The position numbers and the translations under genes are program-made. A stretch of DNA of 40,752 nucleotides from an uncultured Clostridia bacterium. GTDB taxonomy: Bacteria > Bacillota > Clostridia > TANB77 > CAG-508. A model generated the notes under the pieces. It was given only the letters and a program-made list of their open reading frames with translations, was not told the origin of the DNA and did not search any database. Location: assembly GCA_948585895.1 (NCBI GenBank), contig CAPBNZ010000006.1, positions 1 to 40,752 on the forward strand, in the 5' to 3' direction. Shown piece by piece: positions 7,191 to 16,432 of the stretch. Position 1 is the stretch's first letter, and each line of letters starts with the position of its first letter.

Positions 7191-8204
7191 ATGCCAAGTT
7201 GTGGAAGTCAAGTTGTTTTATGTGATGTACCTATAAGGTTTGATACCTATAAAGGTTGCTCGCATGCTTGTAAATATTGTTTTGTTCAGAGAAAAAAAGA
7301 TATTTCTGATATAGACAAGGGAGAAACTGCAAAAGCATTAGAAAACTTTATAAATGGACATAGAGGTAATGATTTAAGTTGGTGTGATTGGAATATTCCT
7401 ATTCATTGGGGAGGAATGAGTGATCCATTTCAACCAGCAGAAAAAAGATATAGATTATCTTATGAATGTTTAAAAGTATTGGCTAAAACTCAATATCCTT
7501 TTATTGTTTCTACAAAAGGAAAACTAATTGTGGAAAAAGAATATTTAGATTTATTAAGCAAATGCAATTGTGTGGTACAAATAAGCATGATATGTTCTCA
7601 ATATGATAAATTAGAATTAGGAGCTCCTAGTTACGAAGAAAGACTAGAAATGTGTAAAATATTATCAAAGAAAGTTAAAAGAGTAATTGTCAGAATACAA
7701 CCTTATATGACACAAGTTTTTAAAGATGTTAAAGACAACATGAAAAGATTATCAGAAGCGGGAGTATATGGAGTTGTTGTCGAGGGAATGAAGTTTGCTA
7801 AAAAAAGAGGCAAATTGATAAAAGTTGGAGGCGATTTTGTATATCCAAAAGAAGTATTGCAGAAAGATTTTATTCAGCTAAAAGAAGAGGCACACAAATA
7901 TGGATTAAAATTTTATTGTGGAGAAAATAGACTGAGAACTCTAGGAGATGCAATGTGTTGTTGTGGAATAGAAAACCTAGAGGGATTTAAAGGCAATTCA
8001 TATAATATATGCCATTTAATAAATAATAAGGAAACAGAAGTAACCGCTTCTATGAAAGAAAAAGAAAGTGCAAATATTTTAGGCAGAATGAAACAGACAA
8101 CACTAGGAAAATTAAAATATAAAGGGCAGACATTTGAAGATGGAATGAAAGCTGAATACATAGATAATAAAGAACTCTACGATACAATATTTGGTAAATC
8201 TTAA
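7191..8204 (+). CDS. Radical SAM protein, spore photoproduct lyase-like
   Basis: The 337-residue enzyme has the [4Fe-4S]/SAM motif CSHACKYC (CxxxCxxC, residues 23-30) after FDTYKG, as in SPL-type radical SAM proteins. It also has HWGGMSDPFQPAE and STKGKLI segments of the TIM-barrel core. A second cysteine cluster, MCCCG with a later NICH, may bind an auxiliary cluster. The substrate is unknown. In a phage packaging operon it could act on DNA bases or on the neighbouring ParB-like protein, but that is speculation. ATG at 7191 has a strong GGAGGTG site. Confidence 0.85.
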   Translation: MPSCGSQVVLCDVPIRFDTYKGCSHACKYCFVQRKKDISDIDKGETAKALENFINGHRGNDLSWCDWNIPIHWGGMSDPFQPAEKRYRLSYECLKVLAKTQYPFIVSTKGKLIVEKEYLDLLSKCNCVVQISMICSQYDKLELGAPSYEERLEMCKILSKKVKRVIVRIQPYMTQVFKDVKDNMKRLSEAGVYGVVVEGMKFAKKRGKLIKVGGDFVYPKEVLQKDFIQLKEEAHKYGLKFYCGENRLRTLGDAMCCCGIENLEGFKGNSYNICHLINNKETEVTASMKEKESANILGRMKQTTLGKLKYKGQTFEDGMKAEYIDNKELYDTIFGKS

Positions 8205-8225
8205 TAGAAAGGAAGATAAGGTAAT

Positions 8226-8900
8226 GTGGATATTAAAGCGATTAAAGAAAAATATGATAATAATGTTCCATTAAAAGAGATTGCCAAGAAACACCATATT
8301 ACTTTGAAAAAATTAAATTCTATTATAAAAACTCAAGATTGGCACAGAAAAAGAAGAGGTGGAACAAAAGGAAATAAAGGCGGTCGAGGAGTCAAAGGGA
8401 ATAAAGGCAATAAAAATGCTCATCCACCTGAAAACAATCAAAATGCAGTAGTAACGGGATATTATTCAAAATTTAGAAATTTATTTTCAAAAGAGGAACA
8501 GTCAATTTTAAATGCAAATAATGTTCCAACAGAGTTAGAGCAAATTCAACATGAAATAGACACATGCGATATGCTAGAATATAGATATTTAAAAAAAATT
8601 AAAGAGTTGAAAGAAAAACAAAAGGATTTAACAATTGTATCAATGAATAAATATGGAACACAGGTTTCAACAGAGGCAAAAAGAACAGATGAACTAATAG
8701 ATAAGTTCAATAAATCTCTTATAATGGTACAAAATGAAAGAAGAAAGGCAATTGACTTAAAATTTAAGATAAGGCAAGGAAGCAAGGAAAATAACATAAA
8801 TATCAATATAAATAGTGATAATAAAAATAAAACGACAGATATTCTAGAAAGTATAAACGAGCAATTGTGGGGTGGTAATGATGACACAAACACAGAATAG
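8226..8900 (+). CDS. terS: Terminase small subunit
   Basis: The 224-residue protein starts with GTG at 8226, the only in-frame start near the GGAAG site. An N-terminal helix-turn-helix (VPLKEIAKKHHITLKKLNSI) is followed by a Gly/Lys-rich linker (RRGGTKGNKGGRGVKGNKGN) and a central coiled-coil oligomerisation region, as in PBSX-type small terminases. It recognises phage DNA and feeds it to the large subunit, whose gene overlaps its 3' end. The Gly/Lys linker is a typical DNA-contacting feature. Confidence 0.88.
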   Translation: MDIKAIKEKYDNNVPLKEIAKKHHITLKKLNSIIKTQDWHRKRRGGTKGNKGGRGVKGNKGNKNAHPPENNQNAVVTGYYSKFRNLFSKEEQSILNANNVPTELEQIQHEIDTCDMLEYRYLKKIKELKEKQKDLTIVSMNKYGTQVSTEAKRTDELIDKFNKSLIMVQNERRKAIDLKFKIRQGSKENNINININSDNKNKTTDILESINEQLWGGNDDTNTE

Positions 8901-10329
8901 ACCATTTCCACTATCTCAAAAATATTTAGATTTTTTAAGATATATTGCAAGTGCAGAATTTTTAGAGGGAACTACATCAGCTGGTAAAACAACTGTTGCG
9001 GTTCCTAAATTTATGTTTAGAATATCTAATTATAAAGGAACAAAACCAAGTATTATTTCTGGGCTAGATTTAGGAACTATTGAAAAAAACATAATAAATG
9101 CAGACCATGGACTAATTGATGTTTTTGGCGATTACGAAGATGGTGGCAAGATAGAATATAACCCTACTGGAAAAGGAAAAATAAGGCTTCCACATATATT
9201 GTTTCATACACCAAATGGAATAAAAATAATATATGTTCTAGGTTATGATAATAAGAAAAGATGGAAGAAAGCTTTAGGAGGGCAATATTTTGGATTATTC
9301 ATAGATGAGTTTAATATTGCTGATATGGATTTCGTTAGAGAGGCATTTATGAGAGCTGATTATAGATTATGCACATTAAATCCAGATGATCCTAACAAAG
9401 AATGTTTTTCACAATATGTTAATAAAAGCAGACCTATTGAAAAGTACAAGGAAAGTGCACCAAAGCAATTATTAGACTTGCTAAATCAACCTCAAAAGGA
9501 AGATTGGACATGGTGGTATTTTACATTCAAAGATAATGCAAGTTTATCAGAAGAAAAACTAAAAAAAATTATAGAATCAGTTCCAGCTGGGACTAAACTA
9601 TATAAAAATAAAATATTGGGATTACGAGGCAAGACCACTGGTCTTGTTTTTGTTAATTTTGATAGAACAAAACATTGTATTACAAAAGAAAAAGCAAAAC
9701 AATTTATACCAACTAATGATAAAGAGGAAACAATTCAATTGTTACCTAAAATGAGGGTAAAAACAGATGAGTCAGAATACTTTATAAAATTTACTGCCGG
9801 ATTAGATACGGCATATTCAAGTTTGAGCCCAGATACAATAGCAATGTCATTTGCAGGCATAACCAATAGAGGTAAATTCATTCTATTAGATGAGAAAGTC
9901 TATAACAATGCAGAATTGCAAACACCATTAGCACCAAGTGATACAGTAAAAAATTTTATTGACTTTTTAGAAAGAAATCGTAAAGAATGGGGATTTGCAA
10001 AAGATGTATTTATAGATAATGCAGACCAAGCAACAATTAAAGAATTTGAAAAATATAAAAGGCAGTTTGGAAGTATTTATGTATTTAATAGTGCATGGAA
10101 AGCAAAAATGCAGATAATAGATAGAATAAATACTCAATTAGGTTGGTTTGCAACAGGAAATTTCTATGTTGTCGATACATGTGTAAATTATATAAATGAA
10201 TTAGAAGTTTATTCATGGTTAGAAGATAAGGACAGTGTTCCAGAAGATGGCAATGACCACATGGTAAACTCTGTTCAATATTCATTTATACCTTATGTAA
10301 AAATAATTGGAATAGGAGAAAATAAATAA
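8878..10329 (+). CDS. terL: Terminase large subunit, PBSX type
   Basis: The ATPase domain has Walker A EGTTSAGKTT (residues 30-39) and Walker B FGLFIDEFN near 140. The nuclease domain begins near FTAGLDTAYSS, with further acidic sites at FIDNAD and the C-terminal GNDHMVNSVQYSF. It translocates DNA into the prohead and cuts it. ATG at 8878 was chosen over GTG at 8872 because GGGGTGG upstream is the likely ribosome site; ATG at 8881 is also possible. It overlaps the small subunit by 23 bases and touches the portal gene. Confidence 0.95.
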   Translation: MMTQTQNRPFPLSQKYLDFLRYIASAEFLEGTTSAGKTTVAVPKFMFRISNYKGTKPSIISGLDLGTIEKNIINADHGLIDVFGDYEDGGKIEYNPTGKGKIRLPHILFHTPNGIKIIYVLGYDNKKRWKKALGGQYFGLFIDEFNIADMDFVREAFMRADYRLCTLNPDDPNKECFSQYVNKSRPIEKYKESAPKQLLDLLNQPQKEDWTWWYFTFKDNASLSEEKLKKIIESVPAGTKLYKNKILGLRGKTTGLVFVNFDRTKHCITKEKAKQFIPTNDKEETIQLLPKMRVKTDESEYFIKFTAGLDTAYSSLSPDTIAMSFAGITNRGKFILLDEKVYNNAELQTPLAPSDTVKNFIDFLERNRKEWGFAKDVFIDNADQATIKEFEKYKRQFGSIYVFNSAWKAKMQIIDRINTQLGWFATGNFYVVDTCVNYINELEVYSWLEDKDSVPEDGNDHMVNSVQYSFIPYVKIIGIGENK

Positions 10330-11894
10330 TGTGGTTAGGAGATAAGTTGAGAGAAATGGTTAAATCATGGTTAAATATTAGACCAGCACAAGGTCAAGCA
10401 TTTGTAATTAATGAGGATATGGATCATCAAGCAAATTGTATTAGAAATCAAATATGGTACAGAGGAGATAGTCATGAATTGTCTGAATTTTATGGTCAAT
10501 TAACTTATGCAGCAGATACATTTTGGGGTGCTACTCAAACTGCAGATATAAGAATAAAGAAATCGCATACTGGACTTCCAAAACTAATAATCAAAACATT
10601 AGTTAATACAGTTGTAACAGATTATTCTGGAGATGATGCTTCAGATGATTATTGGGAAGAAGTAAAAAGAGAAAACAAGTTTGATACTAAAATGTTAAAA
10701 AAAATAATTATTGATACTCTTGTTTTTGGAGATGGTGCAATAAAAATAAATTATGATCCTAGTATTTCTAATATTGCAATTTTAGAATGGGTTGATGGTT
10801 CAAAAGTTGATTTTAAATATAAAAGAGGCAGACTAACAGATATTATATTCAAATCATATCATGAGCAAAATAATAAAGTATATTTGCTGGAAGAAGATTA
10901 TGGATATGGATATATAACATATAAGTTATATGACAATGACAAAGAAGTTAAGCTAAATACAGTCGAAGAATTAAAGAACCTCGAAGATATTGAATTTGAC
11001 AAAGAAACAATGTGGGCTATTCCAATAATGTTTAATGAAAGCTCAAAATTTGCTGGAAGAGGAGAATCAATTTTTGATGGAAAATATGACTCTTTCGATA
11101 GTATAGATGAAATTACTTCACAATGGCTAGAGGCAGTTAGAAATGGCAGGGCAGTAAAATATATTCCAGAAGATTTACTTCCAAAGGATGCTGAAACTGG
11201 AGAAGTTTTAATGCCAAATCCATTTGATAATAAATTTATAAAAACTCAAACAAGCATGAATGAAAATACACAAAATAAGATTGATGTTGAACAACCAGAA
11301 ATACCAACTGACCAATACTTACAATCTTACATAACATTTTTAGATTTATGCTTGCAAGGTATTATAAGCCCATCAACACTTGGAATTGACAATAAGAAAT
11401 TAGATAATGCTGAAGCACAAAGGGAAAAAGAAAAAACGACTCTTTATACTCGTGGAATTATAATTGAAACTTTATCAGAGTTTATTCCAGCAGTAATAAA
11501 TACAGTATTAAAAGCTAATGCTCAAATGCAAAATGATACCATACTTCCAGAGGATAAAGATGTTTCAGTAAAGTTTGGAGAATATGCAAATCCATCTTTT
11601 GAGGCACAAATAGAAACAATTAGTAAAGGTAAGACTGGAGGAATAATGTCAATTGAGGCAAGTGTAGAGGAATTATATGGCGATTCTAAAACAGAAGAAT
11701 GGAAACAAGGGGAAATTCAAAGATTAAAAGCAGAGCAAGGTATTGTTGAAGAAGAAATCCCAGCATTAAATGGAGAGCTAGATATAAATGAGGTAGATAT
11801 AGAAGATACTTCAAATAATACAGAAAACACAGATAATCCAGAAAATGTTGAAAATAAAGAAATAGACAAACAGGAGAAAGGATTAAATGAATAA
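10329..11894 (+). CDS. Portal protein, SPP1 gp6-like
   Basis: The 521-residue protein follows terL with a one-base overlap. Segments such as MWAIPIMFNESSKFAGRGES and DNKKLDNAEAQREKEKTTLY are typical of SPP1/PBSX portals. The last 50 residues are acidic and Asn/Glu rich. It forms the dodecameric ring through which DNA enters and leaves, and on which scaffold and head assemble. The length fits the family. Confidence 0.93.
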   Translation: MWLGDKLREMVKSWLNIRPAQGQAFVINEDMDHQANCIRNQIWYRGDSHELSEFYGQLTYAADTFWGATQTADIRIKKSHTGLPKLIIKTLVNTVVTDYSGDDASDDYWEEVKRENKFDTKMLKKIIIDTLVFGDGAIKINYDPSISNIAILEWVDGSKVDFKYKRGRLTDIIFKSYHEQNNKVYLLEEDYGYGYITYKLYDNDKEVKLNTVEELKNLEDIEFDKETMWAIPIMFNESSKFAGRGESIFDGKYDSFDSIDEITSQWLEAVRNGRAVKYIPEDLLPKDAETGEVLMPNPFDNKFIKTQTSMNENTQNKIDVEQPEIPTDQYLQSYITFLDLCLQGIISPSTLGIDNKKLDNAEAQREKEKTTLYTRGIIIETLSEFIPAVINTVLKANAQMQNDTILPEDKDVSVKFGEYANPSFEAQIETISKGKTGGIMSIEASVEELYGDSKTEEWKQGEIQRLKAEQGIVEEEIPALNGELDINEVDIEDTSNNTENTDNPENVENKEIDKQEKGLNE

Positions 11895-13047
11895 TGAATA
11901 TGATATTTCACAAGCATTTCAAAGAATTGAAGAAACCTTAATAAAATCAATGTCAAGCAATTTAGGTAGACATCTTCGAGAAGAGGCAAAAGAGGGAATA
12001 AATTGGAGTGCTTGGCAAGCAGAACAATTAAAATCATTAGAAGTATATAAAATAAGAAACAAAAAGAGGTTAAACAAAACTTTTTTCAATATAAATACAG
12101 ATATAAAGGATCTATTAAGAGAAAGTCGAGATAATGGAAAACTAAAACAAGAAAAACTAATACTAGAGGCTATTGATAATGGCAATTTCCAATCTAACGA
12201 TAAAAAGATAAATAAATTATGGCACATATATAAAAAAAGTAAAAATCAAAGAATTAAGAAAAAACAAATAAGTAGAATTTATGATATTGTAAATCATTCA
12301 GAGTCAACATTTTTTAAGGTTGATGAGAAGAAATTAAATGCTTTAATAGATGAAACTATTCAGAATTTGAAAAAGGCTGAAACATCAATATTGAGATATG
12401 CGAGTGATAAATACAGAAGTATAATATTTGATGCTCAAGTTTATGCTAATACTGGAAGCGGAACACCACAACAAGCGATAGATATGGCAACACATGATTT
12501 TTTGCAAAGTGGAATAAATAACATTGAATATGCAAATGGTGCTAGAGTAAATATAAAATCTTATGTTGAAATGGCAATAAGAACGGCAAGTTCAAGAGCA
12601 CACATGCAAGGCGAGGGAGAAAAAAGAGATGCTTGGGGAGTTCATACAGTATTGGTTCCCAATCGTGGAGGAGGTTGTCCGTATTGTATTAAATTTCAAG
12701 GGAAAGTATTTATTGATGATGTATGGTCAAGTGGTAGTGCTGAAGAAAGTAATTCCATGGGATATCCATTGTTAAGTGAGGCAGTTAAGGAAAGATTATT
12801 TCATCCTAATTGCAAAGATACAATAGTTACATATTTCCCAGAAATAAATTCAAAGGTTGAGCCACCTACACAAGAACAAATAAAAGAAAAAACAATAAGA
12901 TACAAAAAGGAACAAAAACTTAATTATATAAACAGAAATATAGAAAAATACAAACGATTAGAGCTGGGAAGTCTAGATAGTGATAACATTGAAAAATATC
13001 ACAATAAAAGACTAGAATGGCAAAGTTATAAAGAAAAATTCAAATAA
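11887..13047 (+). CDS. Minor capsid/head morphogenesis protein (minor capsid 2 type)
   Basis: The 386-residue protein overlaps the portal gene by 8 bases. The C-terminal half has the signature cluster GGGCPYCIKFQGKVF followed by ERLFHPNCKDTIVTYFPE. The Cys, His and Cys residues probably form a metal site. It also has a conserved segment AIRTASSRAHMQGEG. SPP1 gp7/Mu F-like proteins bind the portal and are carried in the head, some being ejected with DNA. The N-terminus is long, basic and helical. Confidence 0.88.
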   Translation: MNNEYDISQAFQRIEETLIKSMSSNLGRHLREEAKEGINWSAWQAEQLKSLEVYKIRNKKRLNKTFFNINTDIKDLLRESRDNGKLKQEKLILEAIDNGNFQSNDKKINKLWHIYKKSKNQRIKKKQISRIYDIVNHSESTFFKVDEKKLNALIDETIQNLKKAETSILRYASDKYRSIIFDAQVYANTGSGTPQQAIDMATHDFLQSGINNIEYANGARVNIKSYVEMAIRTASSRAHMQGEGEKRDAWGVHTVLVPNRGGGCPYCIKFQGKVFIDDVWSSGSAEESNSMGYPLLSEAVKERLFHPNCKDTIVTYFPEINSKVEPPTQEQIKEKTIRYKKEQKLNYINRNIEKYKRLELGSLDSDNIEKYHNKRLEWQSYKEKFK

Positions 13048-13059
13048 GTTATTAACATT

Positions 13060-13080
13060 AGAGCTGAAAGGCTCTTTTTT
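13060..13080 (+). terminator. Rho-independent terminator, copy 1 of a duplicated hairpin
   Basis: AGAGC/GCTCT stem with a short loop and a T run. The 21-base sequence is repeated exactly at 13492-13512. Together they insulate the small acidic gene between them. Confidence 0.75.
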
Positions 13081-13116
13081 AATATAAAAATTTAAAAGAA
13101 AGTTGAGGGATTAAAA

Positions 13117-13488
13117 ATGGCTAAAAAGAAAGAAGAATTAAAAGAAGAAGTTGTTACAGAAACAACTGAAAAGGTTGAAGAACCAAAAAAAGAAGAGGTA
13201 GTTGAAGAAAAAATAGAAACTACTGTGGAAGATGCAAAAATTGAAGAAAATGCATCTAATGAAAAAGAAGAGGAAAAGGTGCAAGTTACAGAGAAAACTG
13301 AAAAAGTTCCTACTGTAAGAGAAGTATTTAGAGATAAATATGATTCTAAAGTGGTTTATAATGTTGGAGATACTTTTGTTTTAGATGAAAGTCTAGAAGA
13401 TAATAAACCAGTAAAAGTTAGAGATAAACAATATAAAGTATCAAAAGCAAGATATGAAGAATTAAAAAGATGTTTATATGTTGATTAA
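13117..13488 (+). CDS. Acidic phage structural-region protein, 123 aa
   Basis: The first 60 residues are almost entirely Glu, Lys, Val and Thr (probably disordered or coiled coil). The last 50 form a compact domain starting at VPTVREVFRDKYDSK and ending YEELKRCLYVD. It lies between head genes and is bracketed by two identical terminators. No family is recognised. It could be a head accessory or scaffold-related protein, but this is only positional. Confidence 0.7.
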   Translation: MAKKKEELKEEVVTETTEKVEEPKKEEVVEEKIETTVEDAKIEENASNEKEEEKVQVTEKTEKVPTVREVFRDKYDSKVVYNVGDTFVLDESLEDNKPVKVRDKQYKVSKARYEELKRCLYVD

Positions 13489-13491
13489 TTA

Positions 13492-13512
13492 AGAGCTGAA
13501 AGGCTCTTTTTT
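13492..13512 (+). terminator. Rho-independent terminator, copy 2
   Basis: Exact copy of the hairpin at 13060-13080, with a T run. The scaffold gene downstream (13605) therefore probably relies on read-through or on an unseen promoter in 13513-13604. Confidence 0.75.
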
Positions 13513-13604
13513 ATATGGACCAAACACTGATGTCCTTACCAAAAAAGCATGTGCAATTTATTAAATAGTCAATTCAAGACTTAAAAAAGTAGGAGGTAGT
13601 GAAA

Positions 13605-14240
13605 ATGGATGGAGAAAACAACACAAATAATAATGGTGTAAATAATAATTCAAATCCAAATGCCCAAAACACTACTGGGCAACAAACAAATCAAAATGCA
13701 AATCAACCATCAGCTGGAGTTGTAGATTATGCGAAAATCCAAGAAATGATAGATGGTAGAAATGCAAAAACAGAAGATAGTATATTAAAAAGCTATTTTC
13801 AAAAGCAAGGCTTATCTCAAGAGGAAATGGAAAGTGCAATAAATACTTTCAAAGCTCAAAGAGAAAGTCAAGCAAACCAACAAAATAGAGAATTATCAGA
13901 TACTCAAAATTCTTTAAAAACAGAACAATTAAAAAATCAAAAGTTACAAATCTCTTTAAAGGCTTATAGCTTTGTTGATGAATTAAATATAGATAATAAA
14001 ACAATGCCTTATTTATTAAAAATGGCTGATTTTTCTAATTGTGCTGATAAAGATGGAAAGGTAAATGATGAGTCTTTAAAGCAAGCACTACAAAAGGTCA
14101 TTGATGATGTACCAGGATTAAAGAAACAAGTTCAAAATTCTGTAGGTATCACAGTTGGTGCTAACACTAACAATAATCAAGGCTCAAATTCTCCAGCATT
14201 TGATTTCGGATTTGCTGGTGTAAGACCTAGAAAAAAATAA
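13605..14240 (+). CDS. Capsid scaffolding protein
   Basis: ATG at 13605 lies 8 bases after AGGAGG; the GTG at 13599 is too close to that site. The 211-residue product has an Asn/Gln-rich, low-complexity N-terminus, a central helix region (DYAKIQEMIDGRN, then QSQEEMES-like coiled coil through LKTEQLKNQKLQISLKA) and a short basic tail FAGVRPRKK. Such tails contact the capsid in gp20-type scaffolds. Position immediately before the major capsid gene supports the role. Confidence 0.85.
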   Translation: MDGENNTNNNGVNNNSNPNAQNTTGQQTNQNANQPSAGVVDYAKIQEMIDGRNAKTEDSILKSYFQKQGLSQEEMESAINTFKAQRESQANQQNRELSDTQNSLKTEQLKNQKLQISLKAYSFVDELNIDNKTMPYLLKMADFSNCADKDGKVNDESLKQALQKVIDDVPGLKKQVQNSVGITVGANTNNNQGSNSPAFDFGFAGVRPRKK

Positions 14241-14264
14241 TATGAAGAAAAGAGGTAATTTAAA

Positions 14265-15305
14265 ATGGCATTTGAAAAACAAAATTTAAATTATGCTAAA
14301 GAATATTCACAAGCTTTAGCTCAAGCATATCCATACACATTATATTTTGGTGCTTTATGGAGTGCAACAAAACCAGATGTAAAATTCTTAAATAATAACA
14401 CAGTTATTCTACCAAGTTTAAGTGTTAAAGGTAGAGGAAATGGAGATAGAGACACAATAGGTTCTTTCTCTAGAAACTTCAATAATGCAGAGGAAACAAA
14501 GGTATTAAAGACTCATAGAACATGGGATACTTTAATCCATCCAAGAGATATAGATGAAACAAATCATGTTGCATCTATTACAAACATTACAAGGGTAATG
14601 AATGAGGAACAAAAATTCCCAGAAATGGATGCAGAAATGATTACTGCATTATATGAATTAAAAAATGCACAAGAAGCAGTTACTCCAGATGCGGTATTAA
14701 CTGTAACAAATGTGTTAACTAAATTTGATGCCTTAATGGATAAAATGGATGAGGCAAGAGTTCCAGCAGCGGGAAGACTTTTATATGCTGATACATATAC
14801 AAAGACTTTAATTGATACTGCAAAAGAAGCTGCTAGAAATTTAAGTGCAACAGACACTGCAGTTGCTAGATCATTAGACAGAATTGGAGAGGTTGAAGTA
14901 ATTGGTGTACCAACATCAGCTATGAAATCTAAATATATATTCAAGGAATCTGATGGTTTTGAAGTTGCAAAATCTGAATATGGTTTAACTACTGATACAG
15001 ATATAGTTGCTGGAAAAACATACTATACAAAATCAGGAGAAACATATACAGTTGTTGCATCTCCAGTAAAAGCTAGTATTAGTACATACTACGAAGAAAC
15101 TCAAGAGGGTGCAAGAGATGTAAAAATGTTATTAGTACACCCAAGTGCAGTAATTCCAGTAATTGCTTATGATTTTGCAGAATTAGGAGCTCCAAGTTCA
15201 TTATCTAAAGGAAAATGGACATATTTCGAAGAGTCTTTTGAAGATGTATTTATCTTTAATAAGAAACATGCTGGTATTCAGTTTTATATTGAACAAACAG
15301 CCTAG
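14265..15305 (+). CDS. Major capsid protein
   Basis: The 346-residue protein lies between scaffold and connector genes. It begins MAFEKQNLNYAKEYSQALAQ and contains THRTWDTLIHPRDIDETNHV, a pattern of SPP1-like/Firmicute siphovirus major capsid proteins. Residues about 245-280 (IVAGKTYYTKSGETYTVV) are a small inserted repeat-type domain that I know as a common add-on in phage head and tail proteins. It probably decorates the capsid surface. GAAAAGAGG precedes the start. Confidence 0.92.
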   Translation: MAFEKQNLNYAKEYSQALAQAYPYTLYFGALWSATKPDVKFLNNNTVILPSLSVKGRGNGDRDTIGSFSRNFNNAEETKVLKTHRTWDTLIHPRDIDETNHVASITNITRVMNEEQKFPEMDAEMITALYELKNAQEAVTPDAVLTVTNVLTKFDALMDKMDEARVPAAGRLLYADTYTKTLIDTAKEAARNLSATDTAVARSLDRIGEVEVIGVPTSAMKSKYIFKESDGFEVAKSEYGLTTDTDIVAGKTYYTKSGETYTVVASPVKASISTYYEETQEGARDVKMLLVHPSAVIPVIAYDFAELGAPSSLSKGKWTYFEESFEDVFIFNKKHAGIQFYIEQTA

Positions 15306-15318
15306 GAGTTGATGAGGT

Positions 15319-15714
15319 ATGAATATATATGCAGATAAAGACTACTACCAAAATAAATATAAAGGTAGTAGTCTTTCAAGTGATAATGAATTAAATAAAT
15401 ACTTACAAGAGGCTACTGATGATGTAAATACTTTGACTTTTAATAGAATTGTTGGAAAGGGTTTTGATAATCTTACTAACTTTCAAAAAGATATAATTCA
15501 AAGGGTATGTTGTCAGTTTGCTGATTTTAAATTTGAGAATGCAGATGTGATTGAGTCAATATTATCTAGTTATTCAATAAATGGGGTATCTCAAAGTTTT
15601 GGAAATAATAATCTTAATGTAAAAGTAATCGAAGGAATTGCAATACCTTTTAGATTATATAAATTGCTAGGACAAACTGGACTAACTTGCAAGAATGCGA
15701 GGTATTATCAATGA
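15319..15714 (+). CDS. Head-tail connector (gp15-like adaptor)
   Basis: The 131-residue protein starts MNIYADKDYYQNKYKGSSLS and contains LNKYLQEATDDVNTLTFNRI, the helical pattern of connector adaptors that dock under the portal. It lies directly after the major capsid gene, the normal place for this protein. Its stop overlaps the next start (ATGA). Confidence 0.8.
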   Translation: MNIYADKDYYQNKYKGSSLSSDNELNKYLQEATDDVNTLTFNRIVGKGFDNLTNFQKDIIQRVCCQFADFKFENADVIESILSSYSINGVSQSFGNNNLNVKVIEGIAIPFRLYKLLGQTGLTCKNARYYQ

Positions 15715-16049
15715 AATATCCATCTTTAGTTAGAAAACAAGATTGTAAAACTGACATTCATGTTGTTTTGTATAGTGATGATATATCTGAAGAGGGAGCT
15801 CCTCAAATTGCTTTGGAAGATGATTTTAAATGCAATTATCAAAACAAAGCAAAAAGAGTTCTAACAAGTGAAAAAGTATCAGTACAAGTTACTGGTACTT
15901 GTTTGTTTCATGAAGATATAGCACCAGATATGACAGATATACATAGTGGTAAAGTTACAGTTTTCGGCAAGGAAAGAGATATTATACAAGGCATAAAGGC
16001 GAGAAATCCAGATGGCACAGTAAATTATGTTGAATTGGATATTGTATAA
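15711..16049 (+). CDS. Head-tail joining/minor capsid protein
   Basis: The 112-residue form starting at the ATGA overlap is preferred to an in-frame ATG at 15687 inside the preceding gene. The beta-rich sequence with SEEGAPQIALEDDFKCNYQN, then KARNPDGTVNYVELDIV matches the small stopper-like proteins of this gene order. Function is inferred from position and remembered pattern. Confidence 0.75.
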   Translation: MKYPSLVRKQDCKTDIHVVLYSDDISEEGAPQIALEDDFKCNYQNKAKRVLTSEKVSVQVTGTCLFHEDIAPDMTDIHSGKVTVFGKERDIIQGIKARNPDGTVNYVELDIV

Positions 16050-16432
16050 TGTCAAACTTCGTAAAATCAACAATTAAGATAAATTTTCCTAAAATCAAAC
16101 AATTAGATAGAGCAACAACAACAGCATTAGAGGAAACAATTGAGGCATTGAAAACAGAAGTTATAAATGCCCAAGTAATGCCCTTTGATACTGGAAATAT
16201 GCAAAATAATTCTACTTTTACAGATATTTCAAAAAGCAAACAAGGAAATGTAAGTTTAATAACTGCAACACCTTATGCTAGAAGAATGTATTACCATCCC
16301 GAATATAATTTCCAAACCAAAGAAAATGCTCATGCACAAGGAAATTGGCTAGAGCCTTGGATAAGTGGAAAGAATAAAGATTTTGTCGGTAAGGCATTTG
16401 CAAAACTATATAAAAAGGAGGCTGGTTTATAA
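16049..16432 (+). CDS. Tail-completion/minor capsid protein (HK97 gp10-like position)
   Basis: The 127-residue protein has the typical MPFDTGNMQNNSTF and TPYARRMYYHPEY segments of this family (DTGxLxxS and YAxxxhy), with WLEPWISGK near the end. These small proteins join heads and tails or complete the tail. Starts and stops overlap both neighbours by one base, so translation is coupled. Confidence 0.82.
   Translation: MSNFVKSTIKINFPKIKQLDRATTTALEETIEALKTEVINAQVMPFDTGNMQNNSTFTDISKSKQGNVSLITATPYARRMYYHPEYNFQTKENAHAQGNWLEPWISGKNKDFVGKAFAKLYKKEAGL

Noticed and set aside
8872..8880. GTG at 8872 as the terL start
   Set aside because: It lies within the presumed GGGGTGG ribosome site. The ATGs at 8878 or 8881 are better placed.
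14564..14944. 126-codon - strand frame inside the major capsid gene
   Set aside because: It is antisense to a strongly supported gene, with no ribosome site.
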